The notes beneath the pieces were generated by a model, which had not been told where the DNA came from, ran no database searches, and was given only the letters and a program-made list of their open reading frames with translations. 64,000 nucleotides of DNA from Archangium primigenium (lineage in GTDB: Bacteria > Myxococcota > Myxococcia > Myxococcales > Myxococcaceae): contig NZ_JADWYI010000001.1 of the NCBI RefSeq assembly GCF_016904885.1, positions 2,232,001 to 2,296,000 on the forward strand. The letters run 5' to 3'. The translations under genes were made by a program, and so were the position numbers. The stretch's first letter is position 1, and the number at the start of each line of letters is the position of its first letter. This document shows positions 53,913 to 63,243 of this stretch, piece after piece.

Positions 53913-54482
53913 CTACCAACGGACGAGCAGGCGGTAGCCCTGGGGCGAGCGGTCATCCACGTGGACGATGGGCTGGACCTGGGCGCGCTCGAGCACCACC
54001 TCCAGCGCGCCCGCCGTGAACTCCGGGCGATGGTGCAGGTCGGTGAGGCACACCCGCCGCTCCCGGTCATTGAGCACCAGCAGCTGCACCTGGATGTCGG
54101 CCCGGCCGAGCATCGCCAGGTAGCGGGGCAGCCGCTCCATCACCCGTGCCGGGCCAATCATGGGCAGGGGCACCGCGGCCACCCGGCCCACCAGCGTGCG
54201 CCCGAAGCCCTCGCACATCTTGCGGCCGAGCAGCCGTTGGGCGTCCGCCTCGTTCAAGTCCCCGAAGGCGAGCATCCGCGCCTGGATGAGGCAGCGCTTC
54301 CAGACCCCCAGGGGGTAGTCCAGCTCCGGGCACCGGAGGTCGTACCCCTCGGAGGCCAGGGCCCGCGTCAGCGCGCCGTGCGGTTCCAGCCCCCGGATGA
54401 ACAGCCCCTCGAACACGCTCGAGGGGATGCGCGGAGACGCGACCGGGCTGACGGTTCCCATTCGCAGGCTTGGGCTCTCCAT
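53913..54482 (-). CDS. DUF2378 (TIGR02265) family protein, myxobacteria-specific
   Basis: 189 aa from the ATG at 54482 (GGGAGAG 6 nt upstream). SVFEGLFIRGLEPHG, ALASEGYDL, YPLGVWKRCL, ADAQRLLGRKMCEGF and the last GALEVVLERAQV...VHVDDRSPQGYRLLVRW follow the TIGR02265 pattern, a paralogous family very abundant in Myxococcus and relatives but of unknown function. No membrane segment. The pattern is a heme-NO-binding-associated-like alpha/beta fold, but no Fe-ligand His is obvious. Confidence 0.8.
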   Translation of the reverse strand: MESPSLRMGTVSPVASPRIPSSVFEGLFIRGLEPHGALTRALASEGYDLRCPELDYPLGVWKRCLIQARMLAFGDLNEADAQRLLGRKMCEGFGRTLVGRVAAVPLPMIGPARVMERLPRYLAMLGRADIQVQLLVLNDRERRVCLTDLHHRPEFTAGALEVVLERAQVQPIVHVDDRSPQGYRLLVRW

Positions 54483-54646
54483 GGGGGGCTCTCCCGGCTG
54501 TGGGTCTGGTGTCCGAGTCAAGCTTAGCACGCTTGCTCGGTCTACCGATGAAAACCCGTAAAATTCCCTTCCACCCGCTCCAGGTGAGACTCGGTTGCCT
54601 CGGGGGGGCCAAGGGCTTAGAGGAGGGGAAACGGAGAACTCAACAC

Positions 54647-55210
54647 ATGTCGGTGAACATCCAGCTCGAGTGGACGCCCAACCCCAGCACCCTGAAGTAC
54701 GTGGTGGATCGGCGGCTCGTGTCGTCCGGGGCGGTGAGCATCACGAACCTCGAGGCGGCGCAGGAGAAGTCGCCCCTGGCGCTCAAGCTCATGGGCATCA
54801 TGGGCGTGGTGGCGGTGATGGTGGGCAGCAACTTCGTCACCGTCACCAAGGGAGACGCGGGCGAGTGGGACGAGCTGAATGACGCGGTGATGGCGACGCT
54901 CGACGAGCACCTGGGGGCCAACCTGCCCGCGGTGAACGAGGAGGCGCTCGCGGCGGCGCGCACCCAGTCGGCGGCGGCGGGTGGCTCGGTGGAGTCGCGC
55001 ATCCAGGAGATTTTGGACGCGGAGATCCGCCCGGCGGTGGCCCAGGACGGTGGCGACATCACCCTGGACCGCTTCGAGGAGGGCATCGTCTACCTGCACA
55101 TGAAGGGCTCCTGCGCGGGCTGCCCCTCGTCCACGGCGACCTTGAAGATGGGCATCGAGACGCGGCTGCGCGAGCTCGTGCCCGAGGTCTCCGAGGTGGT
55201 GTCCGTCTGA
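54647..55210 (+). CDS. Nfu-type iron-sulfur cluster scaffold/carrier protein
   Basis: 187 aa. The N-terminal Nfu_N domain (LEWTPNPSTLKYV, SPLALKLMGIMGVVAVMVGSNFVTVTK) and the C-terminal NifU-like domain with the CxxC (GSCAGCPSS) that holds a 4Fe-4S cluster are joined by an Ala-rich linker. The architecture matches mitochondrial NFU1 and bacterial homologues. GGAG lies 10 nt before the ATG. The stop TGA overlaps a CTG start of the next gene (CTGA). Confidence 0.93.
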   Translation: MSVNIQLEWTPNPSTLKYVVDRRLVSSGAVSITNLEAAQEKSPLALKLMGIMGVVAVMVGSNFVTVTKGDAGEWDELNDAVMATLDEHLGANLPAVNEEALAAARTQSAAAGGSVESRIQEILDAEIRPAVAQDGGDITLDRFEEGIVYLHMKGSCAGCPSSTATLKMGIETRLRELVPEVSEVVSV

Positions 55211-56103
55211 GGCGGCAAGTCAAAGGCGCCCAGGTCAAGCGCGAGCTGCTGCCGGACCAGTCCCGGGAGCTCCTGCGCGAGCTGCACCTGCTCACGCGCG
55301 AGGGCAACCTCAACGCGGACACGCTGCGCAAGCTCAAGCAGGTCAACCACCTGGTGGGGCTGCTGCGGCCCGCCCTGGAGGACGTCCAGGGTCGGCACGC
55401 CTCGCCGGTGGTGGTGGACGCGGGCAGCGGCAACGCCTACCTGGGCTTCATCCTCTACGAGCTGTTCTTCAAGGACGCCGAGGGCGGCGGGGTGCTCAAC
55501 GTCGAGGGTCGGCCGGAGCTGACCCAGCGGGCGAAGGAGCGCGCGGGGCGGCTGGGCTTCGGGCGGATGGAGTTCCAGACGGCGAACCTGGAAGGCGCCG
55601 TGTGGCCCGAGCGCATCCACGTGCTCACCGCGCTGCACGCCTGTGACACCGCGACGGACGACGCGCTGGCGGTGGCCATCCAGAAGGGCGCGGACCACGT
55701 GGCCGTGGTGCCGTGCTGTCAGGCGGAGGTGGCCACGCTGCTCAAGGAGAGCCGCGCCGGGGTGGATGACACGTTGTCCCTGCTCTACCAGCACCCCTGG
55801 CACCGCCGGGAGTTCGGCAGCCACCTGACCAACGTGCTGCGCGCGCTGACGCTGGAGGCCTTCGGCTACCAGGTGACGGTGACGGAGCTGACGGGCTGGG
55901 AGCACTCGCTCAAGAACGAGCTCATCCTCGGCCGGCGCGTGCACCGCGACAACCGGCGTGCGCGCGTGAAGCTGGAGGCGCTGCTGGCCACCTACGGGGT
56001 GCGGCCCAAGCTGGCGCGGCTGCTCGGCGTGGAGCCCGCGGGCCGCGCCGCTCCGGCCCCGGACACGGAAGCCCCGGACGTCACCCGAACGCCTCCCGCT
56101 TGA
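55207..56103 (+). CDS. SAM-dependent methyltransferase, probable CTG start
   Basis: 298 aa if translation begins at the CTG at 55207. In this frame the first usual start is a GTG at 55354, but the preceding 49 codons read like real protein (RQVKGAQVKRELLPDQSREL, then LNADTLRKLKQVNHLVGLL) and are continuous with the rest. The CTG shares bases with the Nfu stop (CTGA), the same layout as ATGA junctions here. The SAM motif is VVVDAGSGNAYLGFILYELF, with VLTALHACDTATDDAL and VAVVPCCQAEV later. Probable methyltransferase of unknown substrate. It overlaps the convergent gene by 23 bp. Confidence 0.75.
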   Translation: MRRQVKGAQVKRELLPDQSRELLRELHLLTREGNLNADTLRKLKQVNHLVGLLRPALEDVQGRHASPVVVDAGSGNAYLGFILYELFFKDAEGGGVLNVEGRPELTQRAKERAGRLGFGRMEFQTANLEGAVWPERIHVLTALHACDTATDDALAVAIQKGADHVAVVPCCQAEVATLLKESRAGVDDTLSLLYQHPWHRREFGSHLTNVLRALTLEAFGYQVTVTELTGWEHSLKNELILGRRVHRDNRRARVKLEALLATYGVRPKLARLLGVEPAGRAAPAPDTEAPDVTRTPPA

Positions 56104-56965
56104 TGCGCTTGTCGTCCACGCCGAGCGTGTGGAGGTGGCCGAGCACCGTCTCCATGAAGCGCGGCGTGGCGGGGGTGCGCGTCTCCAGCGCCTTCTTCCG
56201 GTCCCACGCGGCGATGGCCGGGCCACACACGTAGACGAGGCAGGTGGCGCGGTCCGGGACGAGCTCCTCGAGCAGGGCCTCGCTCACCCGGCCCTTGCGC
56301 ACGCTGGGGCCGTAGCGCGCCTCGTCCGTCTCGCGGGTGAGGGTGTGCAGGATGCGCAGCCGCTCGGGATGGGCGCGCTCGAGCGCCTCCAGCTCCTCGC
56401 GAAAGAGCGTGTCCTCCCACGTCTTGTTGCTGCACAAGAGCGTGTGGCGCGGGGTGAGGCCCCGGTGCAGCGCGTCCTTGATGAGGCCGAAGTTGGGCAC
56501 GGCGCCCGAGCCGGCGATGAGGTGGACGATGTGGTCCGTGCGCTCCTGCACGTCGTCCGGCAGCACGTAGTGCCCCATGAAGCCGAGCACCTTGAGGCGC
56601 GTGCCGGCGAGCGGGGCATTCACCAGGTAGGGCGAGAGCAGGGGCGGGTACTGGGTGAGGCCGGGCAGGTACTCCTCGTCCTTCACGGTGATGCAGACGT
56701 GGGGCTCGTGGGGCGCGGAGGCGAGCGAGTAGGAGCGCGCCAGCTCCTTGCGGCCCTTGTGCTCCTGGAGCCAGGCGGCCGTGCGGCCCAGGGCGCGGAA
56801 CTGGTGGGGGTCCACGTTGATGAACTGGCCGGCGCGGTAGGAGGGCCGCTCGGGGCCGAAGTCCAGCGCCAGGGTGACGGTGTCGGCCGTCTCCCGCCGC
56901 ACGTGGGCCACGGTGACCTCGTATTCGAGCGGACGGCCGCGGGGGGTGCTCACCACTGCGCTCAC
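56081..56965 (-). CDS. Ferredoxin-NADP reductase-like flavoprotein
   Basis: 294 aa from the GTG at 56965, which has AGGAGG 5 nt upstream; the longer frame (TTG at 57040) is unlikely. FAD domain: YRAGQFINVDP and the RSYSLAS motif; NAD(P) domain: IAGSGAVPNFGLI and CLVYVCGPA. The sequence belongs to the ferredoxin reductase/oxygenase-reductase group without an attached ferredoxin domain. Electron acceptor unknown. Its start is 75 bp from the divergent THUMP gene. Confidence 0.85.
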   Translation of the reverse strand: MSAVVSTPRGRPLEYEVTVAHVRRETADTVTLALDFGPERPSYRAGQFINVDPHQFRALGRTAAWLQEHKGRKELARSYSLASAPHEPHVCITVKDEEYLPGLTQYPPLLSPYLVNAPLAGTRLKVLGFMGHYVLPDDVQERTDHIVHLIAGSGAVPNFGLIKDALHRGLTPRHTLLCSNKTWEDTLFREELEALERAHPERLRILHTLTRETDEARYGPSVRKGRVSEALLEELVPDRATCLVYVCGPAIAAWDRKKALETRTPATPRFMETVLGHLHTLGVDDKRIKREAFG

Positions 56966-57039
56966 GGACTCCTCCTGCCAGCCCGGCGAGCGCGCTTCCG
57001 GAAGAGGAAGGCATTGCGGCCGGGCGCCGGGCGCGGACA

Positions 57040-58185
57040 ATGCCCGTTCAGATGGCGAACGTCCAACAGAGGGAGCACGTCTTCGTGGCCACGCTGCCCG
57101 GCCTGGAGCCGGCGCTGGTGATGGAGGCGGAGGCGCGGGGTTTGTCCCCCCAACGGGTGGAGGGCGGCGTGGAGCTGGTGGGGCCCTCCGGCCTGCACCA
57201 GGAGGCCAACCTCCACCTGCGCACGGCGAGCCGGGTGTGGCTGCGCGTGGGGCGCTTCACCGCGCCGGACGCGGGGGCCCTGACCAAGGGCCTGGCGGCG
57301 CTGCCGCTCGGCGCGGTGGGGGAGGGACGCGGGGCCCCGCGGCTGGCCGTGTCGCTGCACGGCGCTCGCCTGCCCGGCCCGGACGCGGTGCTGGCGGCGG
57401 CGGCGCGGGCCTGGGGCGTGCCCGCGGTGGAGCGCGCGGGCGCCCTGGACGAGGAGGCCGCGGGCGAGGGCCTCACGCTGCTCGTGCGCGTGGAGGGCAC
57501 CCAGTGCACGGTGAGCGCGGAGACCAGCGGCGAGGCCCTGCACCGGCGGGGCTATCGGCAGGAGGTGAGCCGGGCGCCGCTGCGCGAGACGCTCGCCGCG
57601 GGCATCCTCCTGTTGGCCGGCTACGACGGCGCGGCCCCGCTGGTGGACCCCATGTGCGGCTCGGGCACCTTCCTCATCGAGGGGGCGTGGATGGCTCAGC
57701 GGCGCGCGCCGGGGCTCGCGCGGGCCTTCGCCTTCGAGCGCTTCCCCGGTTTCGTCGCGGCCGAGTGGGAGGCCCGGCGCGCCCGGGCCCAGGCGGAGGT
57801 CCTGTCCGCGCCGCCGGAGGGGCCCCGCGGGTACGACCTCAACGCGGGCTCGCTGGGCACGGCGCGGCGCAACGCGCGGCGGGCGGGGGTGACGCTCACC
57901 CTGGAGCGCCAGGACGCGCGGACGCTCCAGGCGCCCCCGGGCGCGCCGGGCTGGGTGGTGGCCAATCCGCCGTATGGCAAGCGGGTGGGGGAGGGGGAGG
58001 ACCTGCCGGGGCTCTACCGGGCCCTGGGCCGCACGCTGCGCGAGTCCTTCGCGGGCTGGCACGCGGCGCTGCTCGTGCCGGACGAGCCCGCGCTCGTGCG
58101 GGCGTTGGAGCTGCCGGGAGCGCGGAGCCTGCCCCTGCGCAATGGCGGCCTGCGCTGCCGCCTGCTCTTGCGCGCGCCGCCGTGA
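57040..58185 (+). CDS. THUMP/RlmL-like RNA methyltransferase
   Basis: 381 aa (an ATG at 57052 is the alternative start). An N-terminal ferredoxin-like/THUMP part (VFVATLPGLEPALVMEAEARGL, LRTASRVWLRVGRF) binds RNA. The methyltransferase has the RGYRQEVSRAPLRETLAAGIL helix, PMCGSGTFLIEGAW and the catalytic NPPYGKR motif for N2-guanine modification. It is about half the length of E. coli RlmL, matching its N-terminal RlmL half, and so is more like YpsC/YcbY-N proteins acting on 23S rRNA. Confidence 0.88.
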   Translation: MPVQMANVQQREHVFVATLPGLEPALVMEAEARGLSPQRVEGGVELVGPSGLHQEANLHLRTASRVWLRVGRFTAPDAGALTKGLAALPLGAVGEGRGAPRLAVSLHGARLPGPDAVLAAAARAWGVPAVERAGALDEEAAGEGLTLLVRVEGTQCTVSAETSGEALHRRGYRQEVSRAPLRETLAAGILLLAGYDGAAPLVDPMCGSGTFLIEGAWMAQRRAPGLARAFAFERFPGFVAAEWEARRARAQAEVLSAPPEGPRGYDLNAGSLGTARRNARRAGVTLTLERQDARTLQAPPGAPGWVVANPPYGKRVGEGEDLPGLYRALGRTLRESFAGWHAALLVPDEPALVRALELPGARSLPLRNGGLRCRLLLRAPP

Positions 58186-58195
58186 GCCTCGGACG

Positions 58196-59815
58196 TCAGT
58201 CCCGCGCGCGGGTCATGGGCAGGTAGCCCAGGGGCCGCGCCTCGGTGTGCAGCGGCAGGCGCAGCTCGAAGCGCGCGCCGCCGCCGGGCCTCGGGCGCAC
58301 GGACACCGTGCCGCCATGGGCCATCACCACCCGCCGCACCACGGCCAGCCCCAGGCCCGTGCCCGTGGCGCGCGTGGTGAAGAAGGGCTCGAAGACGCGG
58401 TGCATGTCCTCCGGGGAGATGCCGGGCCCCTCGTCCTCCACGGACAGCAGGATGCCCTCGGGCACGGAGCTCACCCCCACCTTCACGCCGCTCTCGGGCG
58501 GGCAGGCCTGCACGGCGTTGCGCAGCAGGTTCTCCAGCGCGAGCTGCAGCAGGAACTCGTCCCCCTGGAGCGTGGGCAGGTTCGGGGCCTCGTCCATGCT
58601 CACCCGCAGCGTGCCCAATTGCCGGCGCTGGCCGAGGATCTCCAGCGTGCGCCGGGCCAGCTCGCCCGGGTGCAGCGGCCGGGGGCGGGGCTCCAGGGGC
58701 CGCACCACGTCCAGCAGGTCCTTCACCATCGCGTCCAGCCGCGTGGCCTCCTCCTCCAACATCTCCAGGGCGCTGCGGCCCACGGGCCCCAGCCGCTCGC
58801 GCTTGACCACCGCCACCGCGTTGAGGATGGCGCCCAGGGGGTTGCGCACCTCGTGGGCCACCACGCCCGCGGCCTCGCCCAGCACCGCCAGCCGCTCCTG
58901 CGCCACCAGCTCCGACTGCAGCCGCGACAGCTCCGCGAGCCGCTCGGCCGCCCGGCGGTGGTGGCGCACGTTCTCCAGCGCGCCGCCCACCTGCCGCGCG
59001 AACAGCTCCAGCGTGGCCGCGCTCGTGGGCGTGAGGGACTCGCCCTGCACGGAGAGGATGCCGTGCGGCTGGCCTTCCACGAAGATGGGGGCGTCCAGGA
59101 CACGCACGGCCGGGGGCCGCTCCTCCGCCAGGCCCCGCCGCACGGGGTGCCCGAGCAGGCGCGGGAAGTCGGTGTGGAAGGCCGCCTTGCGCCGGCTCCA
59201 GACCTCCTCCACGTGGGGCAGGGACGTGCGCGGCACGCGGATGTCCCTGAGCGGCTGGCCGAAGCGCCGCTCACACGCCGTCACCACGCCGTGGGGCTGG
59301 CGCAGCGGCCCGTACTGGAACCCGTCGTCGTCCAGGAGCAGCGTCATCACGGAGAAGCCGTGCCGGTGGATGGCCTCCACGGCCGTCTCCAGCACGCGCG
59401 GCTCGTCCCGGCAGTGCACGAGCTCCGCGGCGGCCGCCACGAGCGACTCGGTGAGCCGGCGCGTGCTCTCCTCGCCCTCGGCGTCCAGGAGCATGAGCAC
59501 GGTGTCCTCCTCGCGCAGGCCCTCGCCCCGGCACATCCGGAAGGTGCGCTCGGCGCCGCCGGCCACCCGCAGGTGGACCCACAACGAGTCCGGGGGGCCT
59601 CCCGCGCCCAGGGCCCGTCCGGAAAGCGCGGGCTCCAACCAGGCGAGCTGCGCGGGCGAGAAGCGCGCCAGCAGCATCAACACGGGGGTGGCGAGCGCGT
59701 CCTCCAGGCTCACGCCCAGCAGCGACAACAGCGCCGCGTTGGCGTGGTGGATGCGCTCGCCCCGCACCACCAGCACCGGCACCGGAAGCCCATTGAACGG
59801 CTGGTACTCGGACAA
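58196..59815 (-). CDS. Sensor histidine kinase (PAS-GAF-HisKA-HATPase)
   Basis: 539 aa, no membrane helix, so a cytoplasmic sensor. PAS-like domain about 10-110 (HHANAALLSLLGVSLEDAL), GAF-like domain about 125-285, then the HisKA domain with phospho-H321 in VVAHEVRNPLGAI, and the ATPase with N-box LENLLRNAVQA, DEGPGIS, and GTGLGLAVV. No receiver attached. It ends 11 bp before the RlmL-like gene convergently and starts 11 bp after the PilZ-like gene, in one operon with it and the response regulator. Confidence 0.92.
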   Translation of the reverse strand: MSEYQPFNGLPVPVLVVRGERIHHANAALLSLLGVSLEDALATPVLMLLARFSPAQLAWLEPALSGRALGAGGPPDSLWVHLRVAGGAERTFRMCRGEGLREEDTVLMLLDAEGEESTRRLTESLVAAAAELVHCRDEPRVLETAVEAIHRHGFSVMTLLLDDDGFQYGPLRQPHGVVTACERRFGQPLRDIRVPRTSLPHVEEVWSRRKAAFHTDFPRLLGHPVRRGLAEERPPAVRVLDAPIFVEGQPHGILSVQGESLTPTSAATLELFARQVGGALENVRHHRRAAERLAELSRLQSELVAQERLAVLGEAAGVVAHEVRNPLGAILNAVAVVKRERLGPVGRSALEMLEEEATRLDAMVKDLLDVVRPLEPRPRPLHPGELARRTLEILGQRRQLGTLRVSMDEAPNLPTLQGDEFLLQLALENLLRNAVQACPPESGVKVGVSSVPEGILLSVEDEGPGISPEDMHRVFEPFFTTRATGTGLGLAVVRRVVMAHGGTVSVRPRPGGGARFELRLPLHTEARPLGYLPMTRARD

Positions 59816-59826
59816 CGTCCTTCTCC

Positions 59827-60741
59827 TTACTGGCTGGACGAGGGCGGTGCCGCGGCGCGATGGGCGCGCAGGTACTCGTCGAGAAACGCGCGCTCCTCGG
59901 TCCTCAGGTCCGCCAGCCCCAGGCCATAGCCGCGCGGCTGCTTACCGTCGTCCAGCGTGTACTCCCAGATGACCGAGCTGCGCAGTTTGAGCTGGCGCGC
60001 GGGCTGATCGAAATTCAACACCAGGTCCACCCGCGTCCCCAGCCGCAGGGGCCGGTGCGTGGGCAGGAACAGGCCCCCGGACTGCAAGTTGATGATGCGG
60101 TGGTCGGTGAAGATGCCCGTGTTGCGCCCGCTCACGCGCACCTCCACCTGCAGCCGCTCGTTGCGCGTCTGCAGGCCCACGAACTCCTCGGCCGAGTAGG
60201 TGTAGGCGGGCGTCTGGGCGGCGGCGGCGCGAAACGGCGGCGGCGTGGCCACGCGCATGGCCGGCGCCGCGCGCAGCGTGTTGGGCGCGGGGGGCCGCTG
60301 GCCCTCGGCCTCGCGCATGCGGCGCGCGAGCAGCTCGAAGATGTCCGAGTTGGCCTGACGCAGCTCCGCCGGCGTATCGGCGCTCAGGTGCTCGGGCGAG
60401 AAGCGCCGGGCGGCGCGGAAGAAGGCGCCGCGCAGCTCCTCCAGCGGCGCGTCCGGCTTCACGCCGAAGAGCTGCCAGGCGGTGAGCGGCTGCATCTGCC
60501 TGAGCTGCTGGCGCAACCGCTCCGTCTGCGCGCGCGCGTTCTCGGGCGGGTGGACCGCGGCGGCGGCGCTCAGCAGATCCCGCACCTCGCTGAACTGGGT
60601 GATGGGCTCCCAGTGCTCGCCATCCCGGGACGCCCGGGTGACCGCCTTGAGCCGCCCCGAGCTGATGAGCGCGCGCAAGGACTGCAGCGTCAGGGGCCCG
60701 AGCACTCGACCAATGGAATCTCCAATCCAGTAGTTCGACAT
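59827..60741 (-). CDS. GYF_2 - J-like - PilZ-like domain protein
   Basis: 304 aa from the ATG at 60741 (GAGGAG 6 nt upstream). Residues 3-60 form a GYF_2-type module (YWIGDSIGRVLGPLTLQSLRALISSGRL). Residues 86-120 (LTAWQLFGVKPDAPLEELRGAFFRAARRF) resemble a J-domain helix pair, without HPD. Residues 190-295 match the PilZ-like TIGR02266 domain common in myxobacteria. The c-di-GMP motif is degenerate: RNER instead of RxxxR and NLQSGG instead of DxSxxG. It lies in one operon between the response regulator and the histidine kinase. Confidence 0.8.
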   Translation of the reverse strand: MSNYWIGDSIGRVLGPLTLQSLRALISSGRLKAVTRASRDGEHWEPITQFSEVRDLLSAAAAVHPPENARAQTERLRQQLRQMQPLTAWQLFGVKPDAPLEELRGAFFRAARRFSPEHLSADTPAELRQANSDIFELLARRMREAEGQRPPAPNTLRAAPAMRVATPPPFRAAAAQTPAYTYSAEEFVGLQTRNERLQVEVRVSGRNTGIFTDHRIINLQSGGLFLPTHRPLRLGTRVDLVLNFDQPARQLKLRSSVIWEYTLDDGKQPRGYGLGLADLRTEERAFLDEYLRAHRAAAPPSSSQ

Positions 60742-60779
60742 GGACGCTCCTCGAGTGGGGGGCAAGGGGGTGGGGGTGC

Positions 60780-61151
60780 TCAATGCGCGAGGGCCTGGCG
60801 GACCGCCTGGGCGATCTCCAGCGGATGGAAGGGCTTGCCCACGAAGCCCACGGCTCCGGCGGACAGGGCCTGCTCCACGACGGGCTCCACATCCATGCTG
60901 CTGATGATGAGCACGCGCGTGTCGGGCGCGGTGGTGCGCAAGGACTCCAGCACCTCCAGCCCACTGCAGTGGGGCATGAACAGGTCGAGCAGGATGAGCG
61001 CCGGATGCTCGCGCTCGGCGACCTCCAGGCCCTCGCGTCCATCCCGCGCCTCGAGCATGCGCACCTCGAGCCCGCTCTGGCGGATGGCGTCCTTGAGGAG
61101 GTCGCGCACGAAGCGATCGTCATCGACCACCAACAGCGTCGGGGGGCTCAT
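60780..61151 (-). CDS. CheY-like response regulator
   Basis: 123 aa receiver: VVDDDRF, phospho-acceptor D56 in LLDLFMP and K106 in FVGKPFHP. No output domain. It lies first in the cluster with the PilZ-like protein and the histidine kinase (38 bp to the next start) and probably is that kinase's partner. Confidence 0.92.
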   Translation of the reverse strand: MSPPTLLVVDDDRFVRDLLKDAIRQSGLEVRMLEARDGREGLEVAEREHPALILLDLFMPHCSGLEVLESLRTTAPDTRVLIISSMDVEPVVEQALSAGAVGFVGKPFHPLEIAQAVRQALAH

Positions 61152-61283
61152 GGGGCGTCATGATAGGTCGCGTGATCCAGGAATGCCCATGCCTCCCGAC
61201 AAGAGAATGCGATTCCTCCATGAGGCCGTGTGACGTTGAACGCGCGGTATGCCCATGAGGACGAAGTGGGCTAATCAGTCGTC

Positions 61284-62669
61284 ATGACCACAGAGCACGC
61301 CCTGGCCCACTTCGAGGCGCAGCGGAACAGCTATCTCGAAGATTTGAAGCAACTCATCCGCATTCCCAGTGTGTCTTTCGACGGTTTCGATCCCGCGCAC
61401 GTGGCCGAGAGCGCCCGCGCGACCGCCACGCTGTTGAAGTCGCGTGGCTTCGAAAACGTGCGGCTGCTCGAGCTGCCCGGCGCCCATCCCTACGTCTACG
61501 GCGAGCGATTGAAGGCCCCTGGCAAACCCACGCTGCTGCTGTACGCCCACCATGACGTACAGCCGGCCGGCAACGAGGCCGCGTGGAAGAGTCCGCCCTT
61601 CGAGCCCCAGGAGCGCGAGGGTCGGCTGTATGGCCGCGGCTCGGCGGACGACAAGGCGGGCATCGTGGTGCACACCTCCGCGGTGGACGCGTGGCTCCAG
61701 GGCGGCGGCGAATTGCCGCTCAACGTGAAGGTGCTCATCGAGGGCGAGGAGGAGGTGGGCAGCGGCCACCTCACCGAGTTCCTGCGGCTGCACAAGGACC
61801 TGCTCCAGGCCGATGCCATCGTGCTCACGGACACGACCAACTTCGACACCGGCCTGCCGTCCATCACCACCGCGCTGCGCGGCCTGGTGACGGTGGACGT
61901 GGAGGTGCGCGCGCTCAAGCAGGCCCTGCACTCGGGCATGTGGGGCGGGCCGGTGCCGGATCCCGTGATGGCGCTGTGCCGGATGCTGGCGAGCCTGAGC
62001 CACCCGGACGGCAGCATCGCCATCGAGGGCCTCTACGACAAGGTGCGCCCGCTCACCGACGCCGAGCGCCAGAGCATCCAGTCCCTGCCCGCGGACGCCG
62101 AGTCCTTCAAGCAGCAGGCGGGCCTGGTGCCCGGCGCCGAACTGTTGGGCGGACGTCACCCGTGGGAGACCAACTGGCGCCAGCCCGCGCTGGCCATCAA
62201 CGCCATCGAGGCGAGCAGCCGCCGCGACGCGCGCAACATCATCTGCGACGCGGCGTGGGCCCGGGTGGGCATCCGCGTGGTCCCGGACCTGGACGGCGCG
62301 GACGTGCTCCAGCGCCTCACCCGGCACCTGGAGGCGCGCGTGCCGTGGGGCCTGGAGCTGCGCCTCAAGGCGGATCCGCCCTCGAGCCCCTGGTTCACCG
62401 ACACCTCCCACCCGGCGTTCCAGGCGGCCTTCCGCGCGCTCAAGAAGGGCTATGGCACGGACCCGGTGGCCATCGGCTGCGGCGCGTCCATTCCCTTCGT
62501 GGAGCCCTTCGCCCGGGAGCTCGGCGGCGTGCCCGCGCTGCTCATCGGCGTGGAGGATCCGTACACCAACGCGCACTCGGAGAACGAGAGCCTGCACCTG
62601 GGGGATTGGGACAAGGCGGTGCGCAGCGCCATCCACCTCTATGAGGAGCTGGCCCTGGCCCTGAAGTAG
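61284..62669 (+). CDS. M20 family dipeptidase
   Basis: 461 aa zinc peptidase. Metal and catalytic residues are in [31 protein letters not shown] and the C-terminal NAHSENE; a dimerisation domain sits in the middle ([26 protein letters not shown]). It resembles carnosinase/CNDP-type dipeptidases and DapE-like enzymes. Substrate unknown. The 133-nt upstream gap holds no recognised motif beyond two ATGCCCATG repeats. Confidence 0.93.
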   Translation: MTTEHALAHFEAQRNSYLEDLKQLIRIPSVSFDGFDPAHVAESARATATLLKSRGFENVRLLELPGAHPYVYGERLKAPGKPTLLLYAHHDVQPAGNEAAWKSPPFEPQEREGRLYGRGSADDKAGIVVHTSAVDAWLQGGGELPLNVKVLIEGEEEVGSGHLTEFLRLHKDLLQADAIVLTDTTNFDTGLPSITTALRGLVTVDVEVRALKQALHSGMWGGPVPDPVMALCRMLASLSHPDGSIAIEGLYDKVRPLTDAERQSIQSLPADAESFKQQAGLVPGAELLGGRHPWETNWRQPALAINAIEASSRRDARNIICDAAWARVGIRVVPDLDGADVLQRLTRHLEARVPWGLELRLKADPPSSPWFTDTSHPAFQAAFRALKKGYGTDPVAIGCGASIPFVEPFARELGGVPALLIGVEDPYTNAHSENESLHLGDWDKAVRSAIHLYEELALALK

Positions 62670-62751
62670 CCCTCCGGAATCGGTCGTCCTTTGGGCAAAG
62701 GGACGCACATCCCACGGGCATGTGGGTCCGTCCTGCGTTACAAGGGCCCTC

Positions 62752-63237
62752 ATGAAAATCGCGAAGGACAGCGTGGTCGCCATCGAGTACCGGTTGCATC
62801 TGGGCGATGGCAATGTCGTGGACGAGAGCGAGCCGGGCGAGCCCCTGGAGTACCTGCACGGCTACGAGCAGATCGTCCCCGGCCTGGAGCGCGAGCTGGA
62901 GGGCAAGGAGGCCGGCGCGGCCCTGAAGGTCGTCGTGCAGCCCAAGGACGGCTACGGGGACATCGATCCGGACGGCGTGGAGGAGGTGCCTCGCACCGAG
63001 TTCCCCGAGGGCATGGAGCTCAAGGCCGGCAGCATCCTGAGCGCCACGGACGACGAGGGCGACGAGGTGGACTTCCTGGTGAAGGAGGTCAGGGGCGACA
63101 TGGTGGTGGTGGACTTCAACCACCCCTTCGCCGGCAAGACGCTGCACTTCGAGGTCACCGTGCGCGGCGTGCGCCAGGCGACCGAGGAGGAGCTGGAGCA
63201 CGGGCACGCCCATGGCGAGGGCGGCCACGACCATTAG
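62752..63237 (+). CDS. slyD: FKBP-type peptidyl-prolyl isomerase SlyD
   Basis: 161 aa. FKBP core (VAIEYRLHLGDGNVVDES, LEYLHGYEQIVPGLE) with the inserted-in-flap chaperone domain (EVPRTEFPEGMELKAG...FLVKEV) and a His-rich tail (HGHAHGEGGHDH) that likely binds nickel. Two small inverted repeats precede it (CCTTTGGGCAAAGG at 62689 and CCCACGGGCATGTGGG at 62711); they may end the M20 transcript or fold in the leader. Confidence 0.94.
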   Translation: MKIAKDSVVAIEYRLHLGDGNVVDESEPGEPLEYLHGYEQIVPGLERELEGKEAGAALKVVVQPKDGYGDIDPDGVEEVPRTEFPEGMELKAGSILSATDDEGDEVDFLVKEVRGDMVVVDFNHPFAGKTLHFEVTVRGVRQATEEELEHGHAHGEGGHDH

Positions 63238-63243
63238 TCGGAC

